Source of the DNA: a gamma proteobacterium HTCC2207
Lineage (GTDB): Bacteria > Pseudomonadota > Gammaproteobacteria > Pseudomonadales > Porticoccaceae
Assembly: GCA_905182265.1 (NCBI GenBank)
Contig: CAJJAO010000005.1
Coordinates: 1 to 64,000, forward strand
Reading direction: 5' to 3'
Length of the DNA: 64,000 nt
In this document: piece after piece, positions 18,509 through 27,520 of the stretch
Layout: every line of letters starts with the position of its first letter
Position numbering within the stretch: the stretch's first letter is position 1
Program-made: the position numbers and the translations under genes
The notes under the pieces: model-generated
Told to the model about the DNA's origin: nothing
The model's input: the letters and a program-made list of their open reading frames with translations, nothing else
Databases searched by the model: none

Positions 18509-18829
18509 ATGCCAGTAATCAACTACATCGAATTCAACGGGTCAGAACACAGCGTTCAGGTGCCAACAGGCGTCAGCCTCATGCAGGGTGCAATGGATAA
18601 TATGATTCAGGGTATTGTTGCCGAATGCGGCGGTTGCTGCGTGTGCTGCACCTGTCACTGCATGATCGACCCAGCTTGGGCAGCAACAGCCGGCACCGCA
18701 GCCGACGACGAAAGTGAATTATTAGAAATGCTCGACACCAGAGAAGAGACCAGCCGCTTAAGCTGTCAGGTTAAAGTCACCGACGCAATGGACGGCATGG
18801 TAGTGCGACTTCCAGAGTCCCAGTACTAG
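18509..18829 (+). CDS. 2Fe-2S ferredoxin, adrenodoxin/putidaredoxin type, cysteine-rich loop
   Basis: This 106-residue ferredoxin has the vertebrate-type cluster pattern C40-x5-C46-x2-C49 and C86 (RLSCQV). The fold signatures are VPTGVSLMQGAMDNMI and DDESELLEML, as in putidaredoxin-like proteins that feed cytochromes P450 or Rieske oxygenases. The cluster loop contains four further cysteines (43, 44, 47 and 51), giving eight in all in 106 residues, which is unusual. GGAG lies 8 nt before ATG. It is a single-gene unit with no reductase or oxygenase next to it, so the partner is unknown. Confidence 0.93.
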   Translation: MPVINYIEFNGSEHSVQVPTGVSLMQGAMDNMIQGIVAECGGCCVCCTCHCMIDPAWAATAGTAADDESELLEMLDTREETSRLSCQVKVTDAMDGMVVRLPESQY

Positions 18830-19020
18830 AGAGGCCCTCAAGAAAAAGAGCCTTGAGCTTCCCTTAATAAGGAGCCCTCAGCTTCCTGAACAAAGAGCCT
18901 CACTTAATAAGGAGCCCTCAGCGTCTCTAATAAAGAGAGCCCTCAGCTTCCCTAATAAAGAGAGCCCTCAGCGTCCTGAATAAAGAGCCCTCAGCGTCTC
19001 TATTAAAGAGCCTCGCCTAA
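18830..19020. repeat. Degenerate 22-25 bp tandem repeats with GAGCCCTCAGC core
   Basis: The convergent spacer between the ferredoxin and the asparaginase-like gene is filled by a unit near AAAGAGAGCCCTCAGC-(G/T)TC-CTAAT. The core GAGCCCTCAGC occurs five times exactly, with two or three decayed copies at the ends (GAGCCTTGAGC, GAGCCTCAC, GAGCCTCGCC). The last copy abuts the stop codon of the asparaginase-like gene. Confidence 0.9.
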
Positions 19021-19511
19021 TTAAGCAAAGCCTCAAAGCGGCTCTCAGCGTGGTTTTTAACCACCTGATCTGCCGCAAAAACCTGACCACTCATAGCAAT
19101 GTATACACCAGCGGGCTTGCTTTGCAGCCCACCCACAGCACAGCCAAGATTAAAGACGGCATCAGTGCAAGAAAACGCTGCGGGCTGCAGCGCTCCGGTC
19201 AAAAAAATACATTTATCGTCAATATCCGCCAACCATTTAGACGTTTCAACCATGCCATCTGTGCCATGGGTGATCAAAATCTTATCAGCCTTAGAGGCCT
19301 TAACGGCCTGCTGGATCTGCCTGCGATGATCGTCGGTCATATCCAAACTATCGAGCTTCAATAATGGCTGGACACTATAGTCAAAACCCACGCCCATACG
19401 TTCTAACAAATCACCCACTACAGGCTCGCCAATTTGAAACTCACTCAAAGCATCAAAGTAAATTTTATCGATAGTGCCGCCCGTAGTAATGATGTGCAGT
19501 TTCATTGTCAT
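19017..19511 (-). CDS. Single-domain asparaginase-like protein
   Basis: The 164-residue protein corresponds to the N-terminal catalytic domain of type I/II asparaginases. It has the nucleophile loop ITTGGTIDK (Thr13 in GGTI), the second catalytic motif ITHGTDGM, and the GALQPAAF segment. The C-terminal domain, which completes the active site in the usual dimer of about 330 residues, is absent without any trace of a frameshift. Short stand-alone asparaginase-like proteins exist in marine gammaproteobacteria, but their substrate is not established. The start ATG overlaps the pepQ stop by 4 nt, implying coupled translation and a role in peptide or amide breakdown. Its stop borders a tandem repeat. 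Confidence 0.8.
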   Translation of the reverse strand: MTMKLHIITTGGTIDKIYFDALSEFQIGEPVVGDLLERMGVGFDYSVQPLLKLDSLDMTDDHRRQIQQAVKASKADKILITHGTDGMVETSKWLADIDDKCIFLTGALQPAAFSCTDAVFNLGCAVGGLQSKPAGVYIAMSGQVFAADQVVKNHAESRFEALLN

Positions 19512-20821
19512 TGCTGCATACCCGCAAAGGCATCCCGAGTTAGGTTTTCCAATGAACCATCAGCATGGACAATAATATTATCTTCGATACGTATGCCACC
19601 ATAGGGCACAAACTCATCCACTCTTGACCAGTTGATCGACCCTGCGTATTCACCCGCTTTCAGCTTGTCCAAATAAGCGGGAATAAAATAGAGGCCAGGT
19701 TCAACCGTATGAATCTGGTTGGCGACCATGGGGGCGCCCGAACGAAGCTTGGGATACTTAGCTGGTGGCGGCAATATATCACCCTGAGCATTGGCCAGCT
19801 GGCCGCCTTTGTCGTGCACATTGCAACCCAGGTGATGGCCTAGACCATGAGGGTAAAAAGACCCGGCAATATCGTTGGCTACGGCCTCTTCGGCGGACAT
19901 GTTAAGTACACCAAATTCAATCAACACTTCGGCGATCTTATGCTGCGACAGCACATGAATGTCGACGGGGCTCTTACCTATGCCACCCTCAGCACATAGC
20001 TCTAGCTGCTTAACATCCATCAACTCAATCATGGCGGCAAAGTCGCTACCCGAATCATAGGCGTAGGTACGCGTAATATCCGAGGCATAACCATAGACCT
20101 CTACCCCAGCATCAATCAAAAAGCTACGGGGAGTTTGCGGTTGCTTAAAGAGATTATGATGGTGCAAAACAGCTGCATGTTCATTAACCCCGGCAATAAT
20201 GCCATAGGGCATCTCGCTCTCGCGGCTGTCGCAACCTGCCAAGTAGGCTGCAGCAATCTGTACCTCTGATGCGCCCGCCATAAAGGCTTGCTGGGCTGCT
20301 CTATGGGCTGGGGCAGCACGTCTGTTAGCCTCGCGCACAGATTCCTGCTCGTAGGGGGTTTTGCCCCGACGCTGATAATCAATTTGATGGATAACCGCCT
20401 GAGGGTTCCAGTGCTCAGCAACGGCCTCTAGGGTATTAGTCTCATTAATAAAGGCTGCATTAGCGCCTAAACACTTTTTAACCTCATCGACAGTTTCGTA
20501 TTCAATGATCTCAAAGCTCTGCTCAAAACCTGGGGGCAGACTCTCTGGAGCGGTGTGCCAAATATCTTCGGCAGTCAGCAAAAATAATCGAGGTTTACTC
20601 GCACCAGCAATAATCTGCAAATAGCAGCCTGCTCTAGTAGCCAGAGGCGCCCATTCACGAAAATAAGGGTTGGCCTTAAATGAATAGGGCATGTCATCTT
20701 GAAACTGCATCTTGGTCTCACCGGAGCCAATCACAAGTTCACCGAAGCCCGTGGCCTGCAAAATTTCCTGAAAACGCTGCATTTTTTCCGCGACGTGCTG
20801 CTTATAAAGCTCAACTACCAT
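19508..20821 (-). CDS. pepQ: Xaa-Pro dipeptidase PepQ
   Basis: M24-family metallopeptidase of 437 residues that hydrolyses dipeptides with C-terminal proline; some also hydrolyse organophosphates. Metal-binding landmarks are present in order: FLIDAGVEVYGYASDITRTY (two Asp), HGLGHHLGCNVHD (His), VEPGLYF (Glu) and GGIRIEDN (Glu). Sequence and length follow E. coli PepQ, including PYSFKANPYFREWAPL. I start it at ATG 20821 (MVVELYKQHV), because AAAGGA sits about 8 nt upstream; an ATG eight codons earlier has no such site. It is coupled by overlap to the asparaginase-like gene. Confidence 0.95.
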   Translation of the reverse strand: MVVELYKQHVAEKMQRFQEILQATGFGELVIGSGETKMQFQDDMPYSFKANPYFREWAPLATRAGCYLQIIAGASKPRLFLLTAEDIWHTAPESLPPGFEQSFEIIEYETVDEVKKCLGANAAFINETNTLEAVAEHWNPQAVIHQIDYQRRGKTPYEQESVREANRRAAPAHRAAQQAFMAGASEVQIAAAYLAGCDSRESEMPYGIIAGVNEHAAVLHHHNLFKQPQTPRSFLIDAGVEVYGYASDITRTYAYDSGSDFAAMIELMDVKQLELCAEGGIGKSPVDIHVLSQHKIAEVLIEFGVLNMSAEEAVANDIAGSFYPHGLGHHLGCNVHDKGGQLANAQGDILPPPAKYPKLRSGAPMVANQIHTVEPGLYFIPAYLDKLKAGEYAGSINWSRVDEFVPYGGIRIEDNIIVHADGSLENLTRDAFAGMQQ

Positions 20822-20978
20822 TGTTTTTTCCTTTAATGAGTTCACTCAATTTATTGAGTCATCCGTTGCTGTTATCTGGTCACTTTCTTTGTTCACTCGA
20901 TTTGAGCAATCGATTTTTTCTCTCGCCTTGTTCTCTCGGTATGTTTACTTTAGCAGATATTTTAACGCCCATAGGAGC

Positions 20979-22358
20979 TTACGCAATAACCTTTAGTTGC
21001 TTCCAGTTCGCGGCCTTAAATCTACGCCAGTAAAGCAAGAACATTGCAAAGCCATTGACAACAAAAAACGCCCAGCACCAAAATAATGGGCCGTTCCATA
21101 GGGTCACCAATATAGCGGTGGGTAAGACTAAAAATAGCCAACTGCAAAGAATAGAAGCCCAGGCAACAAACCGAGTATCCCCTGCCCCCTTAAGTGCACC
21201 AGCCATCATCATAGAAACTGCTTCAAATACACAGAACAGTGCAACCAGCCCCAAAATTTCTTCAACCATGGGCACGGTAGCCGTATAAGTTGCCGCCGAC
21301 ATTCCATTTGAAAACGGCTTAATAAACCATTCTGGTAGCCCAACCAACACAAGGCCAGCTGCCACAAAGAATACCGTAGCTAAATGTATAGCGGAGTAGG
21401 TCAGACGCTCCGCTGACGCGGCATTGCCAGCGCCCAATTTTTGCCCCACTAATACCGACACAGCAATACTCATACCAGCCACAGGCATCACCACGATCAT
21501 AAAGACGTTCATAGCTATGCTATGAGCCGTAAGTTCGGCCACACCAATTTTCCCAATCAACAACACGAATACTGTCCAAGCCAACATCTGCATTTGAAAT
21601 TGCAGACCAACAGGCAAGCCAAAACGCAACAGTCGGCGAAACAACTCTGGGTCAAAACGCCACAGGGCTACGCTGTTATAGGCCTTTCGGTAACCGGGAC
21701 TGAAGAACACATATAGCTGCACCAAAGTGCCGGCAATCAGTGAGATCACTGTGGCCCAAGCAGCTCCTGCCACCCCCATACGCGGAAGGCCCCAGTTGCC
21801 AAAAATTAAGCCGTAGTCGAGCACAATATTCATCACAGTGATCAGCAGGTTGCTCCACATCACTACCGATGTGCGGCCAATACCCGAGAAAAATCCTGTT
21901 AGTGATCCAGAAACGATGGCAATAGGAATCGACAGCACCAGTACCCGGGCATAGCTAATTTCCATGGCCTGCAATATTGGGTCATGACCAATCCAGTTGA
22001 AAATAGGCGCCATATAAATGGCCACAGGCACTACCACGGGCAGCGATAGCAATACCGTATAAAAGCCCTGCCACACTATGCCGCCAAGTCGGGGATGGTC
22101 GCGGGCACCGTAATGCTGAGCTACCAATACAGCCACATAGCTGGCGAGGCCCAGAAAAAAAGCAGTGAGAGTCATGCTCACTAAAGCAGCGGGCACAGTG
22201 GCTGCTAGGGCATTAGAGTCAAACCATGAAAGAAACATTCGGTCGATAAAACTCTGCAAACTTCCGGAACCGGTGGTGATAATTAACGGAATCGCCAATA
22301 CCAAAACCTCTTTGTAACCGCCTGGACTGTGCCAGCGGCGCTTTACTGCAAGTAACAT
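20979..22358 (-). CDS. MATE-family multidrug/sodium efflux protein
   Basis: The 459-residue protein has 12 predicted helices in two similar halves. The first begins with LAIPLIITTGSGSLQSFIDRMFLSWF, and VGVAGAAWATVIS-like glycine/alanine helices follow in each half, as in NorM/MatE. These antiporters export cationic drugs or metabolites with Na+ or H+. The gene lies between the DAACS symporter and pepQ on the same strand but with spacers of 157 and 450 bp, so it is probably its own unit. No substrate can be inferred. Confidence 0.92.
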   Translation of the reverse strand: MLLAVKRRWHSPGGYKEVLVLAIPLIITTGSGSLQSFIDRMFLSWFDSNALAATVPAALVSMTLTAFFLGLASYVAVLVAQHYGARDHPRLGGIVWQGFYTVLLSLPVVVPVAIYMAPIFNWIGHDPILQAMEISYARVLVLSIPIAIVSGSLTGFFSGIGRTSVVMWSNLLITVMNIVLDYGLIFGNWGLPRMGVAGAAWATVISLIAGTLVQLYVFFSPGYRKAYNSVALWRFDPELFRRLLRFGLPVGLQFQMQMLAWTVFVLLIGKIGVAELTAHSIAMNVFMIVVMPVAGMSIAVSVLVGQKLGAGNAASAERLTYSAIHLATVFFVAAGLVLVGLPEWFIKPFSNGMSAATYTATVPMVEEILGLVALFCVFEAVSMMMAGALKGAGDTRFVAWASILCSWLFLVLPTAILVTLWNGPLFWCWAFFVVNGFAMFLLYWRRFKAANWKQLKVIA

Positions 22359-22808
22359 GTTTTCCCTATAATGAATAAGTTGAGAACGGCTATACCCTTA
22401 AGCCCTTGAGCCCTTGAGCCATCGAACTAGGAGCCATCGAACCAAGAACCAATCAGGATGATTAACGACAAACAGGTGCGCAGTTTAGCTTGGTAGACTG
22501 CTTGGCAAAGTGCATACCCTAGGTAACAGGCACTACTGACACATACTAGAATGTATTGCTGAAATATAATGTTGAAATATAAAAAAGCATTACGCTTAAA
22601 AGGCCGTCATACCAATAAAGGCGCTAGGCCAATAGAGGCGCTAGGCCAAAAAAAGCGCTAGGCCAGATGATATCCTGAGAAATAATCGAAACTGACGTTA
22701 GCTCCCGACGATAATAAGACTCCAATCGACGAAAAAACCCCACCCTCAGAGCAAGCTAAATTGAAAAGACCCTATGACCTTAAAACGGCCATAGGGTTTA
22801 TAGACTTT
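22359..22808. other. 450-bp spacer with short repeats and a terminator
   Basis: Between the DAACS and MATE genes. Near 22397-22445 are copies of AGCCCTTG and AGCCATCGAAC. At about 22617-22668, GGCGCTAGGCCAA occurs three times with small changes. Near 22560-22580 GAAATATAA occurs twice. The DAACS terminator is at 22769-22797. No gene was found. Confidence 0.7.
22769..22797 (-). terminator. Intrinsic terminator of the dicarboxylate symporter gene
   Basis: ACCCTATG-A-CC pairs with GG-C-CATAGGGT (one mismatch), 11 nt past the gene's stop codon on the minus strand. It is followed there by CTTTTCAATTT, a moderate T tract. Confidence 0.7.
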
Positions 22809-24092
22809 TTAAACGTCGGTGATAACCCCAGCTTTAGGGTCATTGAATATGTCCTTATCAAGGAACCCCTCACTATTGGCCACCACAGTCGTGACCATGG
22901 CATCGCCAGTCACGTTGGTTGCCGTGCGAGTCATATCTAACAGGCGATCAACACCAATAATCAAACCAATGCCTTCGACAGGCAGGCCCACTTGGTTGAG
23001 TACCATCACCAGCATTACCAAGCCCACCCCGGGCACAGCTGCTGTACCTATGGAAGCCAAGGTGGCAGTAAGAACAACCGTAAGGTAATCGTCCATTCCC
23101 AAACCAATATTGTAGGCTTGGGCAATAAAGACTGTGGCGACCCCCTGCATAATGGCGGTGCCGTCCATATTAATGGTGGCACCTAAGGGTACTGTGAAAG
23201 AGGCTACGCTGTTGTTAACCCCAAGACGCTTCTCAACCGTGCGCAATGTCACCGGTAACGTGGCACCACTTGAAGAGGTGCTAAAGGCAAACATTAAGGC
23301 GGGGCGCATTTTACTTAAAAAAGTTTTTACACTAAGGCCCGTAAAGGCTTTTAGCAGCAGCGAATAAACACCCAAACTATGCAGCAGCAGAACAAACAGA
23401 ACCGTGAGGAAGTATTTACCTAGACTCAGAATCATACCAATACCTACACCGGCAAATAGCTTAGCCAGCAGGCAAAAGATGCCATAGGGAGCTAGATTCA
23501 TCAGAATCATGACCATTTTCATGATGACTTCATTGACCACACCGAACCCATTATTGAGTCGCTGACCTGTATCGCCGCTTTTTGAAATGGCTAGGCCCAC
23601 CAGTAAGGCAAACACAATTACCTGCAGCACACTGCCCTGAGCCATAGACTCGATCGGGTTGCTGGGGAATATATTAATAATGGTGGTTTTTAAAGGGGGT
23701 GCTTCTTTAGCTACAAATTCTGTCGCTAGAGCAAGGTCAATACCAACACCGGGCTGAACTAAGGCGGCAATGGAAATAGCCAAACCAATGGCCATGGCGG
23801 TGGTCGCCATGTACAAGACAATAGTCTTGCTGGCTACAGCGCCCATCCGGGAATTATTACCCAGAGATGCGACACCGCAGACAAGAGATACAAACACTAG
23901 CGGTACCACCAACAGCTTTAATGAGCGGACAAAAATCTGCCCAATGGTGTCAAACAAGCCATTAACCAGATATTGGTCAAGCCAGCCTAAAACACCTGCT
24001 GAAAGTAAATTACCACTAGAGAGAAAATTAAAAAGGGCCCCCACAAGGAGGCCCATTAGCATTGCAATAACAATTCGCTGAGTCAGACTCAT
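22809..24092 (-). CDS. Dicarboxylate/amino acid:cation symporter (DAACS)
   Basis: The 427-residue GltP/DctA-like carrier contains the hairpin-1 serine motif STSSSGATLPVT, the NMDGTAIMQG helix-7 motif, and LASIGTAAVPGVGLVML of hairpin 2. These form the substrate and cation sites of the glutamate transporter fold. It imports glutamate, aspartate or C4-dicarboxylates with Na+ or H+. It follows the TonB receptor by 67 nt on the same strand and is probably cotranscribed with it, suggesting uptake of a product across the inner membrane. Aspartate is a plausible link to the asparaginase-like gene, but that is inference. Confidence 0.93.
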   Translation of the reverse strand: MSLTQRIVIAMLMGLLVGALFNFLSSGNLLSAGVLGWLDQYLVNGLFDTIGQIFVRSLKLLVVPLVFVSLVCGVASLGNNSRMGAVASKTIVLYMATTAMAIGLAISIAALVQPGVGIDLALATEFVAKEAPPLKTTIINIFPSNPIESMAQGSVLQVIVFALLVGLAISKSGDTGQRLNNGFGVVNEVIMKMVMILMNLAPYGIFCLLAKLFAGVGIGMILSLGKYFLTVLFVLLLHSLGVYSLLLKAFTGLSVKTFLSKMRPALMFAFSTSSSGATLPVTLRTVEKRLGVNNSVASFTVPLGATINMDGTAIMQGVATVFIAQAYNIGLGMDDYLTVVLTATLASIGTAAVPGVGLVMLVMVLNQVGLPVEGIGLIIGVDRLLDMTRTATNVTGDAMVTTVVANSEGFLDKDIFNDPKAGVITDV

Positions 24093-24159
24093 TACTTAAC
24101 CCTATCAATATAAAGAGAAACTTTAATGAGCCTGCTCAGCTATTCTAATTAAACTCTAA

Positions 24160-26571
24160 TTAGAAGCTGTAGTTAGCTCGCAAGTACCAAGAACCACCTT
24201 CGTAGTTAGCCGCGGTACGACGTGGATATTGCAGGCCCACGCTCATACGGTTGGCATTTGGTGCGCCAATTTCGTCAACATATTCGTCGAGGATATTAGA
24301 GCCACCAGCAGTGATTCGCAGATTATCGTTAACATCATAACCCAGTTCTATATCTAGGTAGACAATGCTATCGATAAGTGCAGATGGATCAGTGTCTGCA
24401 CCAATTCTGCCGCGCTCGTCGTAATGTTCGCCGTAGAAGTTCAGGCGAGCCATCAGGCTCAAGTCATCGCTGATGTTAGTCAGAGTATTAAGAACAAAAC
24501 GGTTTTCAGGGTAGTTGTTCTCCATATCTTCGATCAGTGAATCACTTACTGGACGAATTCCGTTAATGGTCTTCTGACCAGTCACTTCAATCGTGTTGTG
24601 GTTGTAAGCGAAGCTAGCAGTTGTATCCATGCCAGACACTAACTCAAACGAAGAAGACAGAACTAAATCGAAGCCCTGGTGCTCAACATCCAATGCGTTG
24701 GTATAGAAAGAGACTGAACCACCAGTACCATTTGGAATATCGCCAGTACGGTAGATACGATCATCAACAGCAACCTGGTACATATCAAAGGTCAATGTAG
24801 TGCTATCACCCAGCTCAGTAGTAAAACCAAGGCTCATGTTAAATGACTCTTCTTCTTTCAAAGGTGCGCCACCAGCAGCCAGTGCTGCTGCACTAGTTGG
24901 ACGTACTAAGCCCTCTTCAACCTGCAGACCAGTAGTACCGTCAAAGGTAGTGATAACTGTACTGACGTTAGCCTGACCTGGAGTCGGTGCATGGAAGCCC
25001 GTAGACATAGAACCACGTACAGTGAAGACGTCATTCACTGAGTAACGAGCAGCAACTTTACCGTTTGCTGTGCTACCGAAGTCAGAGAAGTCTTCATAAC
25101 GTACGGCATACTGCACTAGAAGCTCATCGCTCATGTCGTGCTCTAGATCAACATAGAGTGCAACGTTGTCTCTTGAGAACGAACCAGCGTCAGCAGGCTT
25201 AACACTGCTCATACCACTAGTGTTACCGTTAATAGCAGAGATTCCGCCAGCAACAGTAGTGAAGGTCTCTTCACGCCACTCAGCACCAAAAGCCAGATTC
25301 AAATCTGTGCTTAGGGATTTGCTGAAATCAGCATTGAAGTTAACTTCTTCCTGATCAAAACCGCCCAGGTTAAAGTCACGCTGGAAGCTACCATCAGCAG
25401 CAACACCCAAGCTAGGTGCAGTCGTGTTGTTCAACGTGTAACGCAGTTCGTTAGTACCACGACCCAAGCTGACGTCATAAGAAATACCTGAAGTCATCTC
25501 GCCGCGAATACCACCAACCAACGTAATGTCAGTCTGCGCGCCATCTAGGAAAGGCGTGTAGCCTTGACGCAATGTACCGTCAACCCAGTTAGCATCTGCG
25601 CAAAGTGCACTAATAGTGCTGTGCGCAGTTGAACAATCAGTGTCATAACCAGCGCGGTAGAAGAAACGGTAACGACCGTCTGTCTCTGCGTAGCCACCGT
25701 GTGCATATAACTCAACACCACTGTTTGGATCTGTCATGCCAGCATTAAAGAAAAAACGGTCGCCGCTAGTTTCAGGACGGCCCCAAGACTGTACAAAAGG
25801 AGCATCGCCGAAAGGTGAGTCCGCGCCTACGTTAGGAACGCCGGCATCGATCAGGCCTTGGCCAACTGGACGCTGGATACCACGCGACAGCGCGTCGTTA
25901 TCAACGCTTTCGAAGCTAAGATTTAAAAAGCCGTCTTCGCCTAGAGCAAAGCCACCGTTAGCAGCAACTCGTGAAGACTGCTCGCCTTCAAAGAACTCGC
26001 CGTGCTGTATCTGGATTGAACCGCCTTCAGAAGCATCTTTAAGCTGCAGATTCATTACGCCAGCAATTGCATCAGAACCGTACTGAGCCGCTGCGCCATC
26101 ACGCAACACTTCAATGTTCTTTAGTGCAATACCTGGAATCATTGCCACGTCAACGCCGTGAGCACCGTTACCCGCTGCTGGAGCGAAGAACTGTACAAGA
26201 GCTGAACGGTGACGACGCTTACCGTTAACCAAGATTAACGCCTGGTCAGGAGCCATGCCGCGCAGTGATGTAGGACGAATAAACGCACTACCATCGCCAG
26301 TCGCTGGAGTAGCTGTGTAAGAAGGTACTAGTGATTTTAATGTATCAGTGATGTCTGCCTGATTGCCAAAAGCTGATAATTCAGCTTCAGAAAATACATC
26401 GACAGGTACTGTTGAATCAGCTGCAGAGCGTGCCTTATTACTACGGCTACCCATGACTACAACTTCTTCTAAACTAGCAGACTCCCCACTCTGTGCAAAT
26501 GCTGGTTGCGCTGCTGCCACAACCCCAGAAATTGCCACCGCTATTAACGAGGCTTTTTTGAAATATGTCAT
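24160..26571 (-). CDS. TonB-dependent outer-membrane receptor
   Basis: The 803-residue protein has a signal peptide of about 26 residues ending AFA. A plug domain follows (VVVMGSRSNKARSAADSTVPVDVF, then LRGMAPDQALILVNGKRRHRSALV and VLRDGAAAQYGSDAIAGVMN). The C-terminal barrel ends in the aromatic residue of NYSF. TonB receptors import large or scarce nutrients at the expense of the proton motive force. There is no iron-regulated element or siderophore gene nearby. The neighbours (aminotransferase, BKACE enzyme, symporter, dipeptidase) point instead to amino acids, peptides or related organic nitrogen; that is inference. GGGAG lies 7 nt before ATG. Confidence 0.94.
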   Translation of the reverse strand: MTYFKKASLIAVAISGVVAAAQPAFAQSGESASLEEVVVMGSRSNKARSAADSTVPVDVFSEAELSAFGNQADITDTLKSLVPSYTATPATGDGSAFIRPTSLRGMAPDQALILVNGKRRHRSALVQFFAPAAGNGAHGVDVAMIPGIALKNIEVLRDGAAAQYGSDAIAGVMNLQLKDASEGGSIQIQHGEFFEGEQSSRVAANGGFALGEDGFLNLSFESVDNDALSRGIQRPVGQGLIDAGVPNVGADSPFGDAPFVQSWGRPETSGDRFFFNAGMTDPNSGVELYAHGGYAETDGRYRFFYRAGYDTDCSTAHSTISALCADANWVDGTLRQGYTPFLDGAQTDITLVGGIRGEMTSGISYDVSLGRGTNELRYTLNNTTAPSLGVAADGSFQRDFNLGGFDQEEVNFNADFSKSLSTDLNLAFGAEWREETFTTVAGGISAINGNTSGMSSVKPADAGSFSRDNVALYVDLEHDMSDELLVQYAVRYEDFSDFGSTANGKVAARYSVNDVFTVRGSMSTGFHAPTPGQANVSTVITTFDGTTGLQVEEGLVRPTSAAALAAGGAPLKEEESFNMSLGFTTELGDSTTLTFDMYQVAVDDRIYRTGDIPNGTGGSVSFYTNALDVEHQGFDLVLSSSFELVSGMDTTASFAYNHNTIEVTGQKTINGIRPVSDSLIEDMENNYPENRFVLNTLTNISDDLSLMARLNFYGEHYDERGRIGADTDPSALIDSIVYLDIELGYDVNDNLRITAGGSNILDEYVDEIGAPNANRMSVGLQYPRRTAANYEGGSWYLRANYSF

Positions 26572-26698
26572 TGTTGTTCTCCCGGTATAGTTATTTTTAA
26601 ACTACTTACTTCTCAATGCCGCTAACATCGCAGCTTATTTAGGTTATCGACGAATAAAACCTCGCCTCCCTCACCTTTTACTTTCTTGCTTGTTCCTA

Positions 26699-27520
26699 TC
26701 AAAATCCCAAAAGAGACCTTGCCTCAGAACCCACAGCAACTCGACGGCCCATACTCGCGACCCTCTCCGTGACCTGTGTAATCAATGCGGCATTATGCAT
26801 GGCAACCTCACCATTTAAAAGCTGCATATTGTTCTCAAATCCCACTCGGGCATGGCCGCCCAAACCAGCGGCAACAAGCATACAGACTGCCTCTGTAGCG
26901 CCAAACGCGCACACAGACCAAATGACATCGCTCGTCATGGCATTCAGCATAGGTAGTACCTCAACAGCCGATGACGCCCCACCCTGAGTATAGCGGCCCA
27001 AAACATATAGCACCGAGATATTATCACCAGGAATAACGCCCCGCTGACGCAGTGATTCAAACCGAATAACGTCTTCAGCAGAGTATAAAATGTATTGTGG
27101 GCTTATATTCTCCCGCTGTAGCCAGGCAAAAAACGCTGCAGCTCTAACCTCATCTACTGGGCCAGCACAGAGCTCACGTACCGCCAGAGACACTGCCTCA
27201 GGCTTAAGCTCTTGGACCATCAGAATCTGCTGGTCTACGCTGTAAATGCCTACGGCTTCTGTCGTGACCTGAATAATCATCTCAGGCCCCACCGCATCAC
27301 GCACCGCTGCCGTCGCTAATTGATAGGCCTGCACATCTAAAGAATGGCCGCCTTGGGCATCACGCACATGCAGGTGCACCATGCAGGCACCCGCATCGCG
27401 GCACTGCACTGCAGCCTCAGCCAGCTCGGCGGGCTCTATGGGTAATGCAGCATGATCTGTTTTTTGCTTGCGCGCACCATTGGGCGCGACGGCAATCATG
27501 ATAGGTTTTAGGTCTGTCAT
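26699..27520 (-). CDS. BKACE-family (DUF849) beta-keto acid cleavage enzyme
   Basis: This 273-residue TIM-barrel enzyme is of the 3-keto-5-aminohexanoate cleavage family. Metal-binding VHLHVRD (His49, His51), NISVLYVLGRYTQGG and the C-terminal HARVGFENNM match the family. Members cleave a beta-keto acid with acetyl-CoA to give acetoacetate and a shortened CoA ester. Activity varies widely across the family and the substrate cannot be read from sequence. It overlaps the aminotransferase gene by 4 nt, so the likely order is transamination of an amino acid to a beta-keto acid, then cleavage. It lies just upstream of the TonB receptor. Confidence 0.88.
   Translation of the reverse strand: MTDLKPIMIAVAPNGARKQKTDHAALPIEPAELAEAAVQCRDAGACMVHLHVRDAQGGHSLDVQAYQLATAAVRDAVGPEMIIQVTTEAVGIYSVDQQILMVQELKPEAVSLAVRELCAGPVDEVRAAAFFAWLQRENISPQYILYSAEDVIRFESLRQRGVIPGDNISVLYVLGRYTQGGASSAVEVLPMLNAMTSDVIWSVCAFGATEAVCMLVAAGLGGHARVGFENNMQLLNGEVAMHNAALITQVTERVASMGRRVAVGSEARSLLGF

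Noticed and set aside
18830..19020. Repeat array as a CRISPR or small-RNA cluster
   Set aside because: Unit length is irregular, there are no conserved spacers, and copies decay gradually.
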